DNA from: Panulirus ornatus
Taxonomy: Eukaryota > Arthropoda > Malacostraca > Decapoda > Palinuridae
NCBI RefSeq assembly: GCF_036320965.1
Contig: NC_092271.1
Coordinates: 1,502,911-1,566,910 of the forward strand
Direction: 5' to 3'
DNA length: 64,000 nucleotides
A model generated the notes under the pieces. The model was not told where the DNA came from. It was given only the letters and a program-made list of their open reading frames with translations, and made no database searches. Made by a program: the position numbers and the translations under genes. Below are positions 1-22,698 of this stretch, piece by piece. The number at the start of each line of letters is the position of its first letter. Position 1 is the first letter of the stretch.

Positions 1-984
1 AAGAGGCACGATAACATCAGTGCCTATTTGGCCGTACGATTGAGACAGGGAGTACGAAGTGTTCTGTGAGCCTCGCATTCCGATTGTGGGGTCCTTTAGG
101 AAGCCGGACATCGTGGCTTCCAAAAGCACAGAAGCTTTTATCATCGACACTCAAGTCTCTGGTGTTCATTCCGCACTTTCAGCTGCACATCAGTACAAGT
201 GCGCCGTTACAGCACCCCGGAAGTCCTTCAGGGCGTACGAGTTTTCACCAAGAAAGGCACTGTGCATGTGACATCTGCCACATTAAACTGGAGTGGCGCA
301 TCGTTCCAAGAAAGTGCGAATGCTATCAGAGTGTTAGGGCTTACTTACTGGGACTTTAAGGTGTGCTTAGTAAAAGCCCTAACCTGGACCCACTCCCTTT
401 ACAGGATGTGGTTCAAGAGCACAGGTTAGCAATCGGGCCTGCATTGTACATCTGGTGTCGGCCGTCGGCCTGGTGAGGGTGGCTCCCCCTTTGTGCGCTT
501 GTGGTGAGCGGGATTAGGCTGTAATCCCGAAGCTCCAAAGGCAGGTACCAGTTCCTGAGGGCGGGTTGTCGAAGCGAGCGGTGGGCACCTTGGCAGGGTC
601 GTCTGCTACTCCTGTGCGACAGGCCGCACTGGAAGGTGAGTGGTTGCTGAGGGGTCTACAGTGTGTCAGTCAGTAAGGTGAGGTATGCTCGAGCCATCTT
701 CTAACTGCCACCTCTCAACTTACTTCTATCAATGCTATCAGCAGTCTGATCTACCATCTTCCTTTTGGTGTGTCCATACATTCCTTCCTTCAATTAACAG
801 CTTCTTTCACTATCAACATGTAGTTTTTGGTCACTTACCGACAAATCCTCCTTATTTTAGATCAAAAAGAGATGCACAGTAGTAAGTATATAGTATGTAG
901 TTAGCCTTTCCAGCACTTCCCATCAATAACTGGGAATCTATGAAGAGAATCTAACCTCACAGGCAGAGAAATTAGCAAAGAAAG
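1..984. other. Unassigned sequence left of the CR1 element
   Basis: No coding region is recognised here. Three short overlapping open frames between 59 and 429 lie in different frames and resemble no family I know. The stretch from about 455 to 660 is GC-richer than its surroundings and could be the leader of the CR1-type element that starts near 985, but nothing in the sequence proves this. Confidence 0.4.
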
Positions 985-2887
<1,903 letters not shown>

Positions 2888-3944
2888 GATTTGTATGTAG
2901 CATTTATGGATCTGGAGAAGGCATATGATAGAGTTGATAGAGATGCTCTGTGGAAGGTATTAAGAATATATGGTGTGGGAGGCAAGTTGTTAGAAGCAGT
3001 GAAAAGTTTTTATCGAGGATGTAAGGCATGTGTACGTGTAGGAAGAGAGGAAAGTGATTGGTTCTCAGTGAATGTAGGTTTGCGCCAGGGGTGTGTGATG
3101 TCTCCATGGTTGTGTAATTTGTTTATGGATGGGGTTGTTAGGGAGGTAAATGCAAGAGTTTTGGAAAGAGGGGCAAGTATGAAGTCTGTTGGGGATGAGA
3201 GAGCTTGGGAAGTGAGTCAGTTGTTGTTCGCTGATGATACAGCGCTGGTGGTTGATTCATGTGAGAAACTGCAGAAGCTGGTGACTGAGTTTGGTAAAGT
3301 GTGTGGAAGAAGAAAGTTAAGAGTAAATGTGAATAAGAGCAAGGTTATTAGGTACAGTAGGGTTGAGGGTCAAGTCAATTGGGAGGTGAGTTTGAATGGA
3401 GAAAAACTGGAGGAAGTGAAGTGTTTTAGATATCTGGGAGTGGATCTGGCAGCGGATGGAACCATGGAAGCGGAAGTGGATCATAGGGTGGGGGAGGGGG
3501 CGAAAATTCTGGGGGCCTTGAAGAATGTGTGGAAGTCGAGAACATTATCTCGGAAAGCAAAAATGGGTATGTTTGAAGGAATAGTGGTTCCAACAATGTT
3601 GTATGGTTGCGAGGCGTGGGCTATGGATAGAGTTGTGCGCAGGAGGATGGATGTGCTGGAAATGAGATGTTTGAGGACAATGTGTGGTGTGAAGTGGTTT
3701 GATCGAGTGAGTAACGTAAGGGTAAGAGAGATGTGTGGAAATAAAAAGAGCGTGGTTGAGAGAGCAGAAGAGGGTGTTTTGAAGTGGTTTGGGCACATGG
3801 AGAGAATGAGTGAGGAAAGATTGACCAAGAGGATATATGTGTCGGAGGTGGAGGGAACGAGGAGAAGAGGGAGACCAAATTGGAGGTGGAAAGATGGAGT
3901 GAAAAAGATATTGTGGGATCGGGGCCTGAACATGCAGGAGGGTG
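2888..3944 (+). mobile_element. RTE copy A: RT domain, truncated at both ends
   Basis: The copy starts inside RT motif A ([11 protein letters not shown]), then shows motif B ([11 protein letters not shown]) and motif C ([10 protein letters not shown]), the [14 protein letters not shown] block and the C-terminal [16 protein letters not shown] block. It stops at LNMQEG, about 20 codons before the normal end, where it is joined in frame to copy B. The combined open frame runs from 2885 to 4147 (420 codons). Motif B carries a small change (WLCNLF for WLFNLF). Confidence 0.9.
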
Positions 3945-5768
<1,824 letters not shown>

Positions 5769-5833
5769 AAGGATCACAATGCGCGTGATCAAGATATTCC
5801 TATGAGCCCACGGGGAAAATGAAGCACGAAAAG

Positions 5834-5876
5834 TTCCCAAGTGCACTTTCGTGTAATAATCACATCATCAGGGGAG
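5834..5876 (-). ncRNA. Hammerhead ribozyme candidate, minus-strand arm
   Basis: Read on the minus strand, the core CTGATGA (5865-5871) is followed by a stem II candidate (TGTG ... ACAC), GAAA (5847-5850) and a self-complementary stem III AGTGCACT (5840-5847). The cleavage-site T is at 5839, and GGGAA (5834-5838) forms the 3' strand of stem I. Stem I keeps four pairs in this arm; stem II keeps the GTG/CAC pairs with one unpaired T next to the core. Minimal type I hammerheads are known from Penelope-like retroelements, which fits the context. Activity is inferred, not shown. Confidence 0.6.
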
Positions 5877-6021
5877 ACTCAAGAGAGAAATATAACAGTA
5901 CGAAGCTAGGACGCCATTTGGTAACATGTGATTGTTTTGGACAATCACATGTTTACCAAATGGCGTCCTAGCCTCGTCTCTTCGATGTATATCAACTGAC
6001 TGTTATATTTCTCTCTTGTGT

Positions 6022-6064
6022 TTCCCCTGATGATGTGATTATTAAACGAAAGTGCACTTGGGAA
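6022..6064 (+). ncRNA. Hammerhead ribozyme candidate, plus-strand arm
   Basis: Stem I is TTCCC (6022-6026) with GGGAA (6060-6064), five perfect pairs. The conserved core CTGATGA is at 6027-6033 and GAAA at 6048-6051. Stem III is the palindrome AGTGCACT (6051-6058), leaving T6059 as the residue before the predicted cleavage. With no loop in stem III the fold needs two molecules, as proposed for minimal hammerheads in Penelope-like elements. Stem II is weakened by a C-to-A change compared with the other arm (TTAAAC for TTACAC). Confidence 0.6.
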
Positions 6065-6098
6065 GTTTTCGTGTTTCATTTTCCTCGTGGACTCATAG

Positions 6099-6914
<816 letters not shown>

Positions 6915-8235
6915 ACAAAAACTGTACCTTGAACTACCATCCAATTAGTCTTACGTCAGTGTTAGGTAAAACGATGGAAAAAATAACACGAGATAAAACT
7001 GTCACGTTTCTAGAACACAAAATTATATCGGACAGCTAACACGGTTTCTGCTATAAAAGTTCCTGCTTGACGAATTTGCCGGAATTTCTTAATGTCTTTA
7101 TCACAATTTATACGAAAAAAAAAAAATACCGTTTGATGTAGTATATTAAGATTTCCAAAATACTTTTGAAAAAGTACCTCACAAGAGACCTTTTACATAA
7201 ACTCAAAGCACACGGAATCGGTGAAGAACTCTGTACATGGATCAGAGACTGGCTTACCGGAAGAAAGCAACGTGTAGTATTAAACAGCGAAGCCTCAGAT
7301 TGGCTAGACGTAACGAGTGGTGTGCCACAGGGGTCGGTCCTAGGCCCCATTCTTTTCATAATATACATTAATGACCTAAAACTCGGTGTCATATCCATGG
7401 TCTCCACATTTGGTGACGATACTAAAGAGGAAGGGAGAGCTGTAAATAGGCGGGACTGCGAAATGATTTATAGAGATCGAAACAAACGAGCAGAATGGTC
7501 AGACAGATGGCTACAAGTGTAAAGTTATGCACTTTGGAGACAAGAATATATGTTACGACTACAAATTATCTGGAAACTCTCTAACTAAAGTTAACGAAGA
7601 AAAGGACCTTGGAGTTCTCATTAGCAACAGTATGAGATACACTAAACAGTGTCAAGTAGCAAGTAAAAAAGGCAATCATATGCTAGAATTCATAGCCAAG
7701 AACACAGATTGCGTGACACCAGAAACAATTCTGACACTTTATAATTATCTAGCAAGACTACACCTTGAATATGCAGTCCCGATTTGGTCCCCAAACTATG
7801 AAAAAGACGAGGAGAATTAGGGCAAGTACAAAGACGCGCGACCAAATTGATCCCATCCCTTAGAAATCTGGCATACGAAGAGAGGCTAAAACGATTGGAT
7901 CTCTTCTCCCTTAAGAAACGTAGACTTCGCGGCAACTTAATCTGTGTTCAAAATTCTGAACAAATCCGATAAAGTAAACCACGAACATCTTTCCCAAATA
8001 CAAGAAAATACGGATACCAGGACAAATGGAATATGATTCAAAGCTAAAAGATGTAGTATGAACGTACGAAAAAGCTTCGTTTCCTAGAGGTGTATTGAGC
8101 ACAGGAATAGGTTACCGTCAGACGTAGTGAATGCTAAAACTATAAATACCTTCAAAAGTCGTTTAGACAAATAATTCATAAATTCAGTAATATTCTGAGA
8201 AAAACTCCAGAAATAAATGTATAAACGACAGCGAC
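6915..8235 (+). mobile_element. CR1/L2-type non-LTR retrotransposon, 3' half (RT), decayed
   Basis: RT coding resumes with NYHPISLTSVLGKTMEKI (about 6930-6985), the block that follows the VPTDWK...TP block in CR1 proteins. RT motif B appears as SGVPQGSVLGPILFIIYIND (about 7315-7374), motif C as FGDDTK in place of FADDT, then LGVLISNSM (about 7611) and [17 protein letters not shown] (about 7761-7812). The last recognisable block is [15 protein letters not shown] near 7880-7925. The frame is broken several times (for example 7520 and 7818), so the copy is dead. Together with 985-2752 it would be a near full-length element. Confidence 0.85.
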
Positions 8236-8401
8236 AACTGGGACACTAGAAGGCTAATGTGCAGCAGCAGAGAGTCGGTGATAACTTAATAAACTGCTGA
8301 TCGGAATTACATTTTCTTGTCACATTTTTTTTTTCCTTTACCAGACAACCCAGTTGTGGGCCAGTCAGGCTTGATGTTCTCTGTCTTCCTCGTGTAAACT
8401 C

Positions 8402-8541
8402 CTGATACCCTGCTGGGGTGAAGAGCTTCAAGGATACCCTGCTGGGGTGAAGAGCTTCAAGGATACCCTGCTAGGGTGAAGAGCTTCAAGGATACCCTGC
8501 TGGGGTGAAGAGCTTCAAGGATACCCTGCTGGGGTGAAGAG
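8402..8541 (+). repeat. 29-bp tandem repeat, about five units
   Basis: The unit contains GATACCCTGCTGGGGTGAAG followed by AGCTTCAAG and is repeated nearly perfectly, with a single G-to-A change in the third unit. The last unit is cut short by GGTAAGCC. It lies about 170 bp beyond the last recognisable part of the CR1 element. Confidence 0.95.
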
Positions 8542-9492
8542 GTAAGCCTCATGAAGTGTATGCTGTGTCCTGCAACACCAGATGTTCTCTGCTTGCTCCT
8601 CTATTACCGTCTGGACCTGACAACCTTTAAAGCAATGCTTGCAAAAGACAATACAGCCAAGATTTGTTATAGAAATGCTCGCGTTCTCCTGAATGAAAGA
8701 ATGAGGGATAAGTCTGGCGGCGGGAGATCCGAAATGGCAAGTGAGTGATTACTTGTATCTTTTGTTTCTGTGTTGTGACAATGATGTTGTTGTGGTTTGT
8801 GCTGCAGCGGTGGGGGTTGTCTCCACCAACTGTGTAGGATCATCTACAATGTGTTTCCTGCATCATTCTTGGACATCACTTGTAGGGCGTGTGGCTCGAG
8901 TTGTCTCTCTTGGCCGGTGTTGTGGTTTCTGATTTTTTATTGTTGTTCCTTGATGATTGGTTCCTCTGTGATGTGTGGACGTCTTGTTTCATTTTTACGG
9001 CATAGTACACTTGTAGACTTAACAATCGTGTCTCGTGTGAGGGCAGCGTTGCGCGTCTTGGTAACATGTAGTTTGATGAAGCCTTCATGTAGGTGTAGGT
9101 AGGGTCAGTCTTCTGGATAGTGTACTACAGGTTGTGCTTCCCACGTACGTAGGTCATGGTGGTAAGCAGCTCACAGTCTCCTCGTTGACATATGTAAACT
9201 ACGTTGGATTCTTGCAATGTATCTTGTTCTTTGTACACCTGTTTGCTCATGATGAAATGGCTTTTTCGTTTTGTTTTTGCCTCTGTTGTAGATGACTAGC
9301 TTGACTGTCATCTTGCGTTGTATGATTAATGTTTCTGGAGACGATGTTCATCTACAACCAGACGTCTACAGTAAACATGACAGATGAACTTATAACTCCT
9401 GATGTGGGAGGATTGTATACACGTATCTTCATTATCCCTTACAGCAGGTGACACAGATGAATCAGTGTTGATGCTCTACCGCAGCATGACTA

Positions 9493-9496
<4 letters not shown>
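8542..9496. other. Unassigned sequence
   Basis: No gene or repeat is recognised. The open frames here are short, overlap in several frames and have no recognisable domain. Confidence 0.4.

Positions 9497-9565
<69 letters not shown>
9497..9565. repeat. (GA)n microsatellite
   Basis: A pure GA tract of about 68 bp. Confidence 0.97.
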
Positions 9566-9567
<2 letters not shown>

Positions 9568-9735
9568 GAATTGAAATGACCGGATGGAAAGGGTGAAGGA
9601 AACTAACCCGAAGAAAAATGTCTTGAACGAAACAGAATATGAAGACAACGAGAGAGATCAAAGAGGTTCATTCGCTTACGTCCAAATATTGAACTTGCCT
9701 GTTGTCTAGAATTCAGTCATCGAGAAACCTGTTCA

Positions 9736-9845
<110 letters not shown>

Positions 9846-10018
9846 TTCTTGACTTGAAATACAGTTACATCTATTCCTTTTTACTCATTGTTATCTCATT
9901 TGCTCAGTAAGTTATCGCATATGTGTTGCTTAGAAAAAAGTTTGAACTTACAACCTGATATATAAGTGAGTCTCAAGACGATTGTGAACATTTCTACTGT
10001 GTCTTGACCTCAAGCCAA

Positions 10019-10335
10019 CAGTGTGGTGTCCAGACGGGCTTTGATCGTCAGTCTTGTGTCCTGGACCATATTCACCATAACTGTGGTGTCTAGACTGGAT
10101 GTGACCATATGTGTGGTGTCCCAGATGGTTTTGACCATTCTTGTGGTGTCCCAGCTGGTTCTGACCATTCTTGTGGTGTCCCAGCTGGTTCTGACCATTC
10201 TTGTGGTGTCCCAGCTGGTTCTGACCATTCTAGTGGTGTCCCAGCTGGTTTTGACCATTCTTGTGGTGTCCCAGCTGGTTTTGACCCTTCTTGTGGTGTC
10301 CCATATGGTTTTGACCATTCGTGTTGTCCAGAATT
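10019..10335. repeat. 30-bp minisatellite, about 10 units
   Basis: The units share the core GTGGTGTCCCAGCTGGTT followed by a TGACCATTC-like end. The central six (10132-10312) are nearly identical, while the outer ones are diverged. Because 30 is divisible by three, several frames stay open: plus-strand frames give a decapeptide such as CGVPAGSDHS and the minus strand gives TSWDTTRMVR. Nothing suggests that any of them is translated. Confidence 0.92.
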
Positions 10336-10491
10336 GCTTTAACAGCTGTTGGAAGTTCCAGTTCTGCTTGTGTGTATCATGTCTTCCATAGGAATAGGAA
10401 ATTCTTGAGGAACAAGACGTCAGCTGCTGCTGTTGTGATCAACTAAGACGTTAGATGTGATGCACAGAGACAAGGCGTCATCAGGGCCACC

Positions 10492-10608
10492 ATGTCTCGT
10501 GCTAAGTGCCTGGTGGTGAAGGATATTGAGTTCATTTTTCAGTCGGAGCCTCAGGAGATTTACGTGGTCAAGGAGACTGCATACGGAGAATGCTCAAGGA
10601 CCTTTTGA
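10492..10608 (+). CDS. Possible 38-residue small ORF with a strong start context
   Basis: The ATG at 10492 is preceded by GCCACC, the preferred metazoan initiation context, and the frame runs 38 codons to TGA at 10606. The peptide starts MSRAKCLVVKDIEF and resembles no family I recognise. No splice sites or neighbouring exons support it, so chance is quite possible. Confidence 0.15.
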   Translation: MSRAKCLVVKDIEFIFQSEPQEIYVVKETAYGECSRTF

Positions 10609-12340
10609 TACATAAGGTTAGACGTGGATTCATATTCCTGTAGTACGCTACAGCTCCTTCTGTCTCGTCTTCTCATGTCATGTTCCTTCAGCGCAAAGTA
10701 TCTAGAAAAGAATATATACATATATACATGTATCAGTCCAGTATTGTGAGAAAGATTACGTAGTAAACAATTAGTTTGATCCCATACGATAAAAAAGTGG
10801 CAAAACTATTTTATGTTACAAAGCACATGACTTACATCGATCGCTTTGTTATTGTTTATCATTAGTGGTTTAAGAAGCGTTCACATAACTTGTGTGTGAA
10901 CATCATCGATGGCTTCAACACCAGATAACACTCTCTTGTTCTCCTCCTGTGTAGACTGAATGTTTCTCCTCGAAAAACTGGATCAATCGTTAAGACGAAC
11001 GCGTTAAAAAAGATCCAGGTTCCTTGTTCCTGTAGCTATTCCTCTCATTTAGGAAGAAAAACAGGCTTGCAAACTCCCATTAAGAAAAATTTGACTACGT
11101 TCTACAATTGTATTACAGAAATTTCAAACCCAACAATTAATTAATTTGATTTTGTATTCAAGAAAGTCTATATATATGAAAGGAGAAAGTTGATGGAAAA
11201 GAACAGCTTATCATCCACTGACATCGCTTGGTAAGCTAGTTATTCTCACAATCATACGTTTTACTGTTAATCTGTTAGTTTAGTCACCCCTAAGATCATA
11301 GCCGTGTTTTCTCTCATTGATCTATCTTGATTGCTTGGTAAATACCACCATTACCCATAAGACAATAGTATAAATACTAGGTCAGTTTTCCCCCCAGTTC
11401 TAGCACTGTATGGTCCTAATCCTTCTTCATTGTTGTGTCACATAACGACATAGTACACTGATTCGTTCATTTGTTAGGGTTAATGGACCTGCAACCCTGT
11501 TTGATTTTTGACTTTTAAGTCCCTGCATAATGATTCTCTATGTACTATCTAAACCTATAGGGGGGAAAGTAATAAGTGAATATAAATGGCAATAGAATAT
11601 ACAAAATATAGATAATGGAATATAAGTAGGTAAGTGGGTATTGTGTCAACATGGCATCCAACACCACCCACTAGGCACAATATCCACTGGAGCAGCTGCC
11701 AGAGGGACTGCTATAAGATATATCAGATTAGAGTTAAGCCTTCATCTTGGCATGTAACACATAAGTTACAAAATATCAACAACGGCAAATCGTCAGCTCG
11801 ACGCCAGAACGGACCCAGCTGAGCCACCCATGCTCCGGGCAACCAGCAGCAGCTTCGCCCACCACACAATCAACCCAGAGCAGAAGCAGCCAAACCTCCA
11901 GTACAGTAGACACAACGGATCACATTATACCATCTTGATTACTTCCGTTTCCTTGAGAAAATAATCCATTTGTTGATTACATTCAGATGATCACCAGGGA
12001 AATTGCATATGGTGAAGTTTATTTTCTTTTTCTTGAAATAATTCACCAAACGTTTCCACTATACGTTATAATCATTACACTGGATGACATGGCGTCTGTA
12101 CACAGATGGTCAGACTCTGGTATTCATATCACTCTCGTCCACAAGCTGGAAGGATATTCCCTTCAAATATATATAGTTGACTAAGTGTTTACCTTCTTGT
12201 TTTAGCTGTTAAAGTGCCATATACTTTTAAAATTCTCCAAAATTGTCCAAAAACGTATAACTAGGTTACTAATGAGTATTCTGCAACAATTGTAGGTAAT
12301 CGATAATGAATCAAGAAAAATCTGAAACGTCTTATATACA
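10609..12340. other. Unassigned sequence
   Basis: AT-rich unique sequence without a recognisable gene. Open frames of 62-65 codons at 11634 and 11987 have no recognisable domain. Confidence 0.4.
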
Positions 12341-15139
<2,799 letters not shown>

Positions 15140-17343
15140 GGAGTCACGCGGGGAGTGCTCATCCTCCTCGAAGGCTCAGATTAGGGTGTCTAAATGTGTG
15201 TGGATGTAACCAAGATGAGAAAAAAGGAGAGATAGGTAGTATATTTGAGGAAAGGAACCTGGATGTTTTGGTGAAACGAAGCTCAAGGGTAAAGGGGAAG
15301 AGTGGTTTGGGAATGTCTTGGGAGTAAAGTCAGGGGTTAGTGAGAGAACAGGAGCAATGGAAGGAGTAGCACTACTCCTGAAATAGGAGTGGTCGGAATA
15401 TGTGATAGAGTGTAAGAAAGTAAATTCTACATTGATGTGGGTAAAACTGAAAGTTGATGGAGAGAGATGGGTGATTATTGGTGTATATGCACCTGGGCAT
15501 GAGAAGAAAGATCATGAGAGGCAAGTGTTTTGGGAGCAGCTGAATGAGTGTGTTAGTGGTTTTGATGCACAAGACCGGGTTATAGTGATGGGTGATTTGA
15601 ATGCAAAGGTGAGTAATGTGGCAGTTGAGGGAATAATTGGTATACATGGAGTGTTCAGTGTTGTAAATGGAAATGGTGAAGAGCTTGTAGATTTATGTGC
15701 TGAAAAAGGACTGGTGATTGGGAATACCTGGTTTAGAAAGAGAGATATACATAAGTATACGTATGTAAGTAGGAGAGATGGCCAGAGAGCGTTATTGGAC
15801 TACGTGTTAATTGATAGGCACGCGAAAGAGAAACTTTTGGATGCTAATGTGCTGAGAGATGAAACTGGAGGGATGTCTGATCATTATCTTGTGGAGGCGA
15901 AAGTGAAGATTTGTAGGGGTTTTCAGAAAAGAAGAGAGAATGTTGGGGTCAAAAGAGTTGTGAGAGTAAGTGAGCTTGGGAAGGAGACTTGTGTGAGGAA
16001 GTACCAGGAGAGATTGAGTACAAAATGGAAAAAGGTAAGAACAAAGGAGATAAGGAGAGTGGGGGAGGAATAGGATGAGTTTAGGGAAGCAGTGATGGCT
16101 TGCGCAAAAGATGCTTGTGACAGGAGAAGCGTGGGAGGTGGGTTGATTAAAAAGGGTAGTGAGTGGTGGGATGAAGAAGTAAGATTATTAGTGAAAGAGA
16201 AGAGAGAGGCATTTGGACGATTTTTGCAGGGAAAAGAATGTGTTTGATGATAGAGTGGCAGATATAGGGTGTTTTGGTCGAAAGTGAAAGGGTTAGGGAA
16301 AATGATTTGGTAAACAGAGAAGAGGTAGTAAAAGCTTTACAGCAAATGAAAGCCGGCAAGGCAGCGGGTTTGGATGGTATTGCAGTGGAATTTGATAAAA
16401 AAGGGGGTGACTGTATTGTTGACTGGTTGGTAAGTTTATTTAATGTATGTATTATTCATGGTGAGGTGCGTAAGGATTGGCGGAATGCTTGCATAGTGCC
16501 ATTGTACAAAGGCAAAGGGAATAAGAGAAAGTGCTCAAATTACATAGGTATAAGTTTGTTAAGTATTCCTGGGAAATTATATCGGAAGGTATTGATTGAG
16601 AGGGTGAAGGCAAGTACAGAGCATCAGATTGGGGAAGAGCAGTGTGGTTTCAGAAGTGGTAGAGGATGTATGGATAAGGTGTTTGCTTTGAAGAATGTAT
16701 GTGAGAAATACTCAGAAAAGCAATGGATTTGTATGTAGCATTTATGGATCTGAAGAAGGCGTATGATAGAGTTGATAGAGATGCTCTGTGGAAGGTATTA
16801 AGAATATATGGTGTGAGAGGCAAGTTGTTAGAAGCAGTGAAAAGTTTTTATCGAGGATGTAAGGTATGTGTACGTGTAGGAAGAGAGGAAAATGATTGGT
16901 TCTCAGTGAATGTAGGTTTGCGGCAGGGGCGTGTGATGTCTCCATGGTTTTTTAATTTGTTTATGGATGGGATTTTTAGGGTGGTGAATGCAAGAGTTTT
17001 GGAAAGAGGGGGAAGTATGCAATCTGTTGTGGATGAGAGGGCTTGGTAAGTGAGTCAGTTGGTGTTCGCTGATGATACAGAGCTGGTGGCTGATTCATGT
17101 GAGAAACTGCAGAAGCTGGTGACTGAGTTTGGTAAAGCGTGTGAAAGAAGAAAGTTAAGATTAATGTGAATAAGAGCAAGGTTATTAAACACAGTAGGGT
17201 TGAGGGTCAAGTCAATTGGGAGGTAAGTTTGAATGGAGAAATACTGGAGGAAGTAAAGTGTTTTAGATATCTGGGAGTGGATCTGGCAGCGGATGGAACC
17301 ATGGAAGCGGAAGTGAATCATAGGGGGGGGCAGGGGGCAAAAA
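15140..17343 (+). mobile_element. RTE copy E: leader, endonuclease and part of RT, with internal deletion
   Basis: The copy begins in the N-terminal coding region (SHAGSAHPPRRLRLG at about 15145). Shifts and a TAG at 15384 break the N-terminus. The frame 15402-16073 then shows APE endonuclease motifs ([29 protein letters not shown]). About 260 nt of linker are missing at about 16237. The RT resumes at 16274 and runs to [20 protein letters not shown] at about 17335, where copy F begins in the opposite orientation. Confidence 0.88.
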
Positions 17344-19640
17344 TTCATCCATCCTCCTGCGCACAACTCTATCCATAACCCACGCCTCGCAACCATATAA
17401 CATTGTTGGAACCACTATTCCTTCTAACATATCCATTTTGCTTTCCGAGATAATGCTTTCAACTTCCACACATTTTTCAACGCTCACAGAATTTTCGCCC
17501 CCTCCCCACCCTATGATTCACTTCCGCTTCCATGGTACGATCTGCTGCCAAATCCACTCTCAGATATCTAAAACACTTCACTTCCTCCAGTTTTTCTCCA
17601 TTCAAACTTACCTCCCAATTGACTTCTCCTTCAACCCTACTCTACCTAATAACCTTGCTCTTATTCACATTTACTCTTTCTTCTTTTGCACATATTACCA
17701 AACTCAGTCACCAGCTTCTGCAGTTTCTCACACGAATCAGCCACCAGCGCAGTATCATCAGCGAACAACAACTGACCCACTTCCCAAGTTCTCTCATCCA
17801 CAACAGGCTCCACACTTGCCCCTCTTTCCAAAACTCTTGAATTCACCTCCCTAACAACCCCATCCATGAAAAATTAAACAACCATGGAAACATCACACAC
17901 CCCTGCCGCAAACCTATATTCACTGAGAACCAATCAATTTTCTCTCTCCCTACACGTACACATGCCTTACATCCTCGATAAATACTTTTCACTGCTTCTA
18001 ACAACTTGTCTCCCACACCATATATTCTTAATACCTTCCACAGAGCATCTCTATCAACTCTATCATATGCCTTCTCCAGATCCATGAATGCTACATACAA
18101 ACTCATTTGCTTTTCTAAGTATTTCTCACATACATTATTCAAAGCAAACACCTGATCCACATATCCTCTACCACTTTTGAAACCACATTGCTCTTCCCCA
18201 ATCTGATGCTCTGTACATGCCTTCACTCTCTCAATCAATACCCTCCCATATATTTTCCCAAGAATACTCAACAAACTTATACCACTGCAATTTGAGCACT
18301 CACCTTTGTCCCCTTTGCCTTTGTACAATGGCACGCTGCAAGCATTCCGCCAATCCTCAGGCACCTCACCTTGAATCATACATAATTAAATAACCATACC
18401 AACCAGTCACCCCCTTGTTTAATAAATTCCTCTGCAATACCATCCAAACCCTCTGCCTTGCCGGCTTTCATCATCCGCAAAGCTTTTACTACCTCTTCTC
18501 TGTTTACCCAATCATTTTCCCTAACCCTCTCACTTTGCACACCATCACGACCAAAACACCCTAGATCTGCCATTCTATCATCAAACACATTCAACAAACC
18601 CTCAAAATACTTACTCCATCACCTTCTCACATCGCCACTACTTGTTATTACCTCCCCATTAGCCCCCTTTACTGATGTTCCCATTTGTTCCCTTGTCTTG
18701 CGCACTTTATTTACCTCCTTCCAGAACATCTTTTTATTCTCCCTAAAATCTAATGATACTCTGACCCCCCAACTCTCATTTGCCCTCTTTTTCACCTCTT
18801 GCACCTTTATCTTGACCTCCTGCTTCTTTCTTTTATACATCTCCCGGTCATTTGCATTATTTCTCTGCAATCGTCCAAATGCCTCTCTCTTTTCTTTCAC
18901 TAATAATCTTACTTCTTCATCCCACCGCTCACTAACCATTCTAATCTGCCCACCTGCCACGCTTTTCATGCCACAAGCATCTTTTGCGCAAGCCATCACT
19001 GATTCCCTAAATACATCCCATTCCTCCCCCACTACCCTTACCTTCTTTGTTCTCACTTTTTTCCATTCTGTACTCAGTCTCTCCTGGTACTTCCTCACAC
19101 AAGTCTCCATCCCGAGCTCACTTACTCTCACCACTCTCTTCACCCCAACATTCTCTCTTCTTTTCTGAAAACCTCTACAAATCTTCAAGTTCGCCTCCGC
19201 AAGATAATGATCAGACATCCCTACAGTTGCACCTCTCAGAACATTAACATCCAAAAGTCTCTCTTTCGCGCGCCTAATAAGTAACACATAATCCAATAAC
19301 GATCTCTCGCCATCTCTCTTACTTTCATACATATATCTATGTATATCTCTCTTTTTAAACCAGGTATTCCCAATCACCAGTCCTTTTTCAGCACTTAAAT
19401 CTACAAGCTCTTCACCATTTCCATTTACAACACTGAATACTCCATGTATAACGATCATTTCCTCAACTGCCACATTACTCACCTTTGCATTCAAATCACC
19501 CATCACTATAACCCGGTGTCGTGCATCAAAACTACTGACACACTCATTCAGCTGCTCCCAAAACACTTGCCTCTCATGATCTTTCTTCTCATGTCCAGGT
19601 CATATGCACCAATAATCACCGATCTTTCTCCATCCATATC
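17344..19640 (-). mobile_element. RTE copy F: endonuclease to RT, 3' end missing
   Basis: On the minus strand the frame 19566-18619 holds the endonuclease C-terminus ([26 protein letters not shown]) and linker. Then 18597-17843 and 17867-17661 hold RT motifs A ([11 protein letters not shown]), B ([11 protein letters not shown]) and C ([12 protein letters not shown]). The copy ends near [18 protein letters not shown] at 17343. The 5' side breaks at a TATC-rich stretch leading into (TA)n. With copy E it forms roughly 2-kb inverted arms meeting at 17343. Confidence 0.88.
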
Positions 19641-19654
19641 TATCTATCTACCTA

Positions 19655-22698
<3,044 letters not shown>

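Noticed and set aside
59..429. Three overlapping frames at the left edge
   Set aside because: Different frames of one region, none with a recognisable family or a clear start context.
8402..8541. CRISPR-like array
   Set aside because: Units are contiguous without spacers, and the genome is eukaryotic.
10010..10391. Protein-coding repeat gene in the minisatellite
   Set aside because: Frames are open on both strands, as expected for a unit divisible by three; there is no flanking coding sequence.
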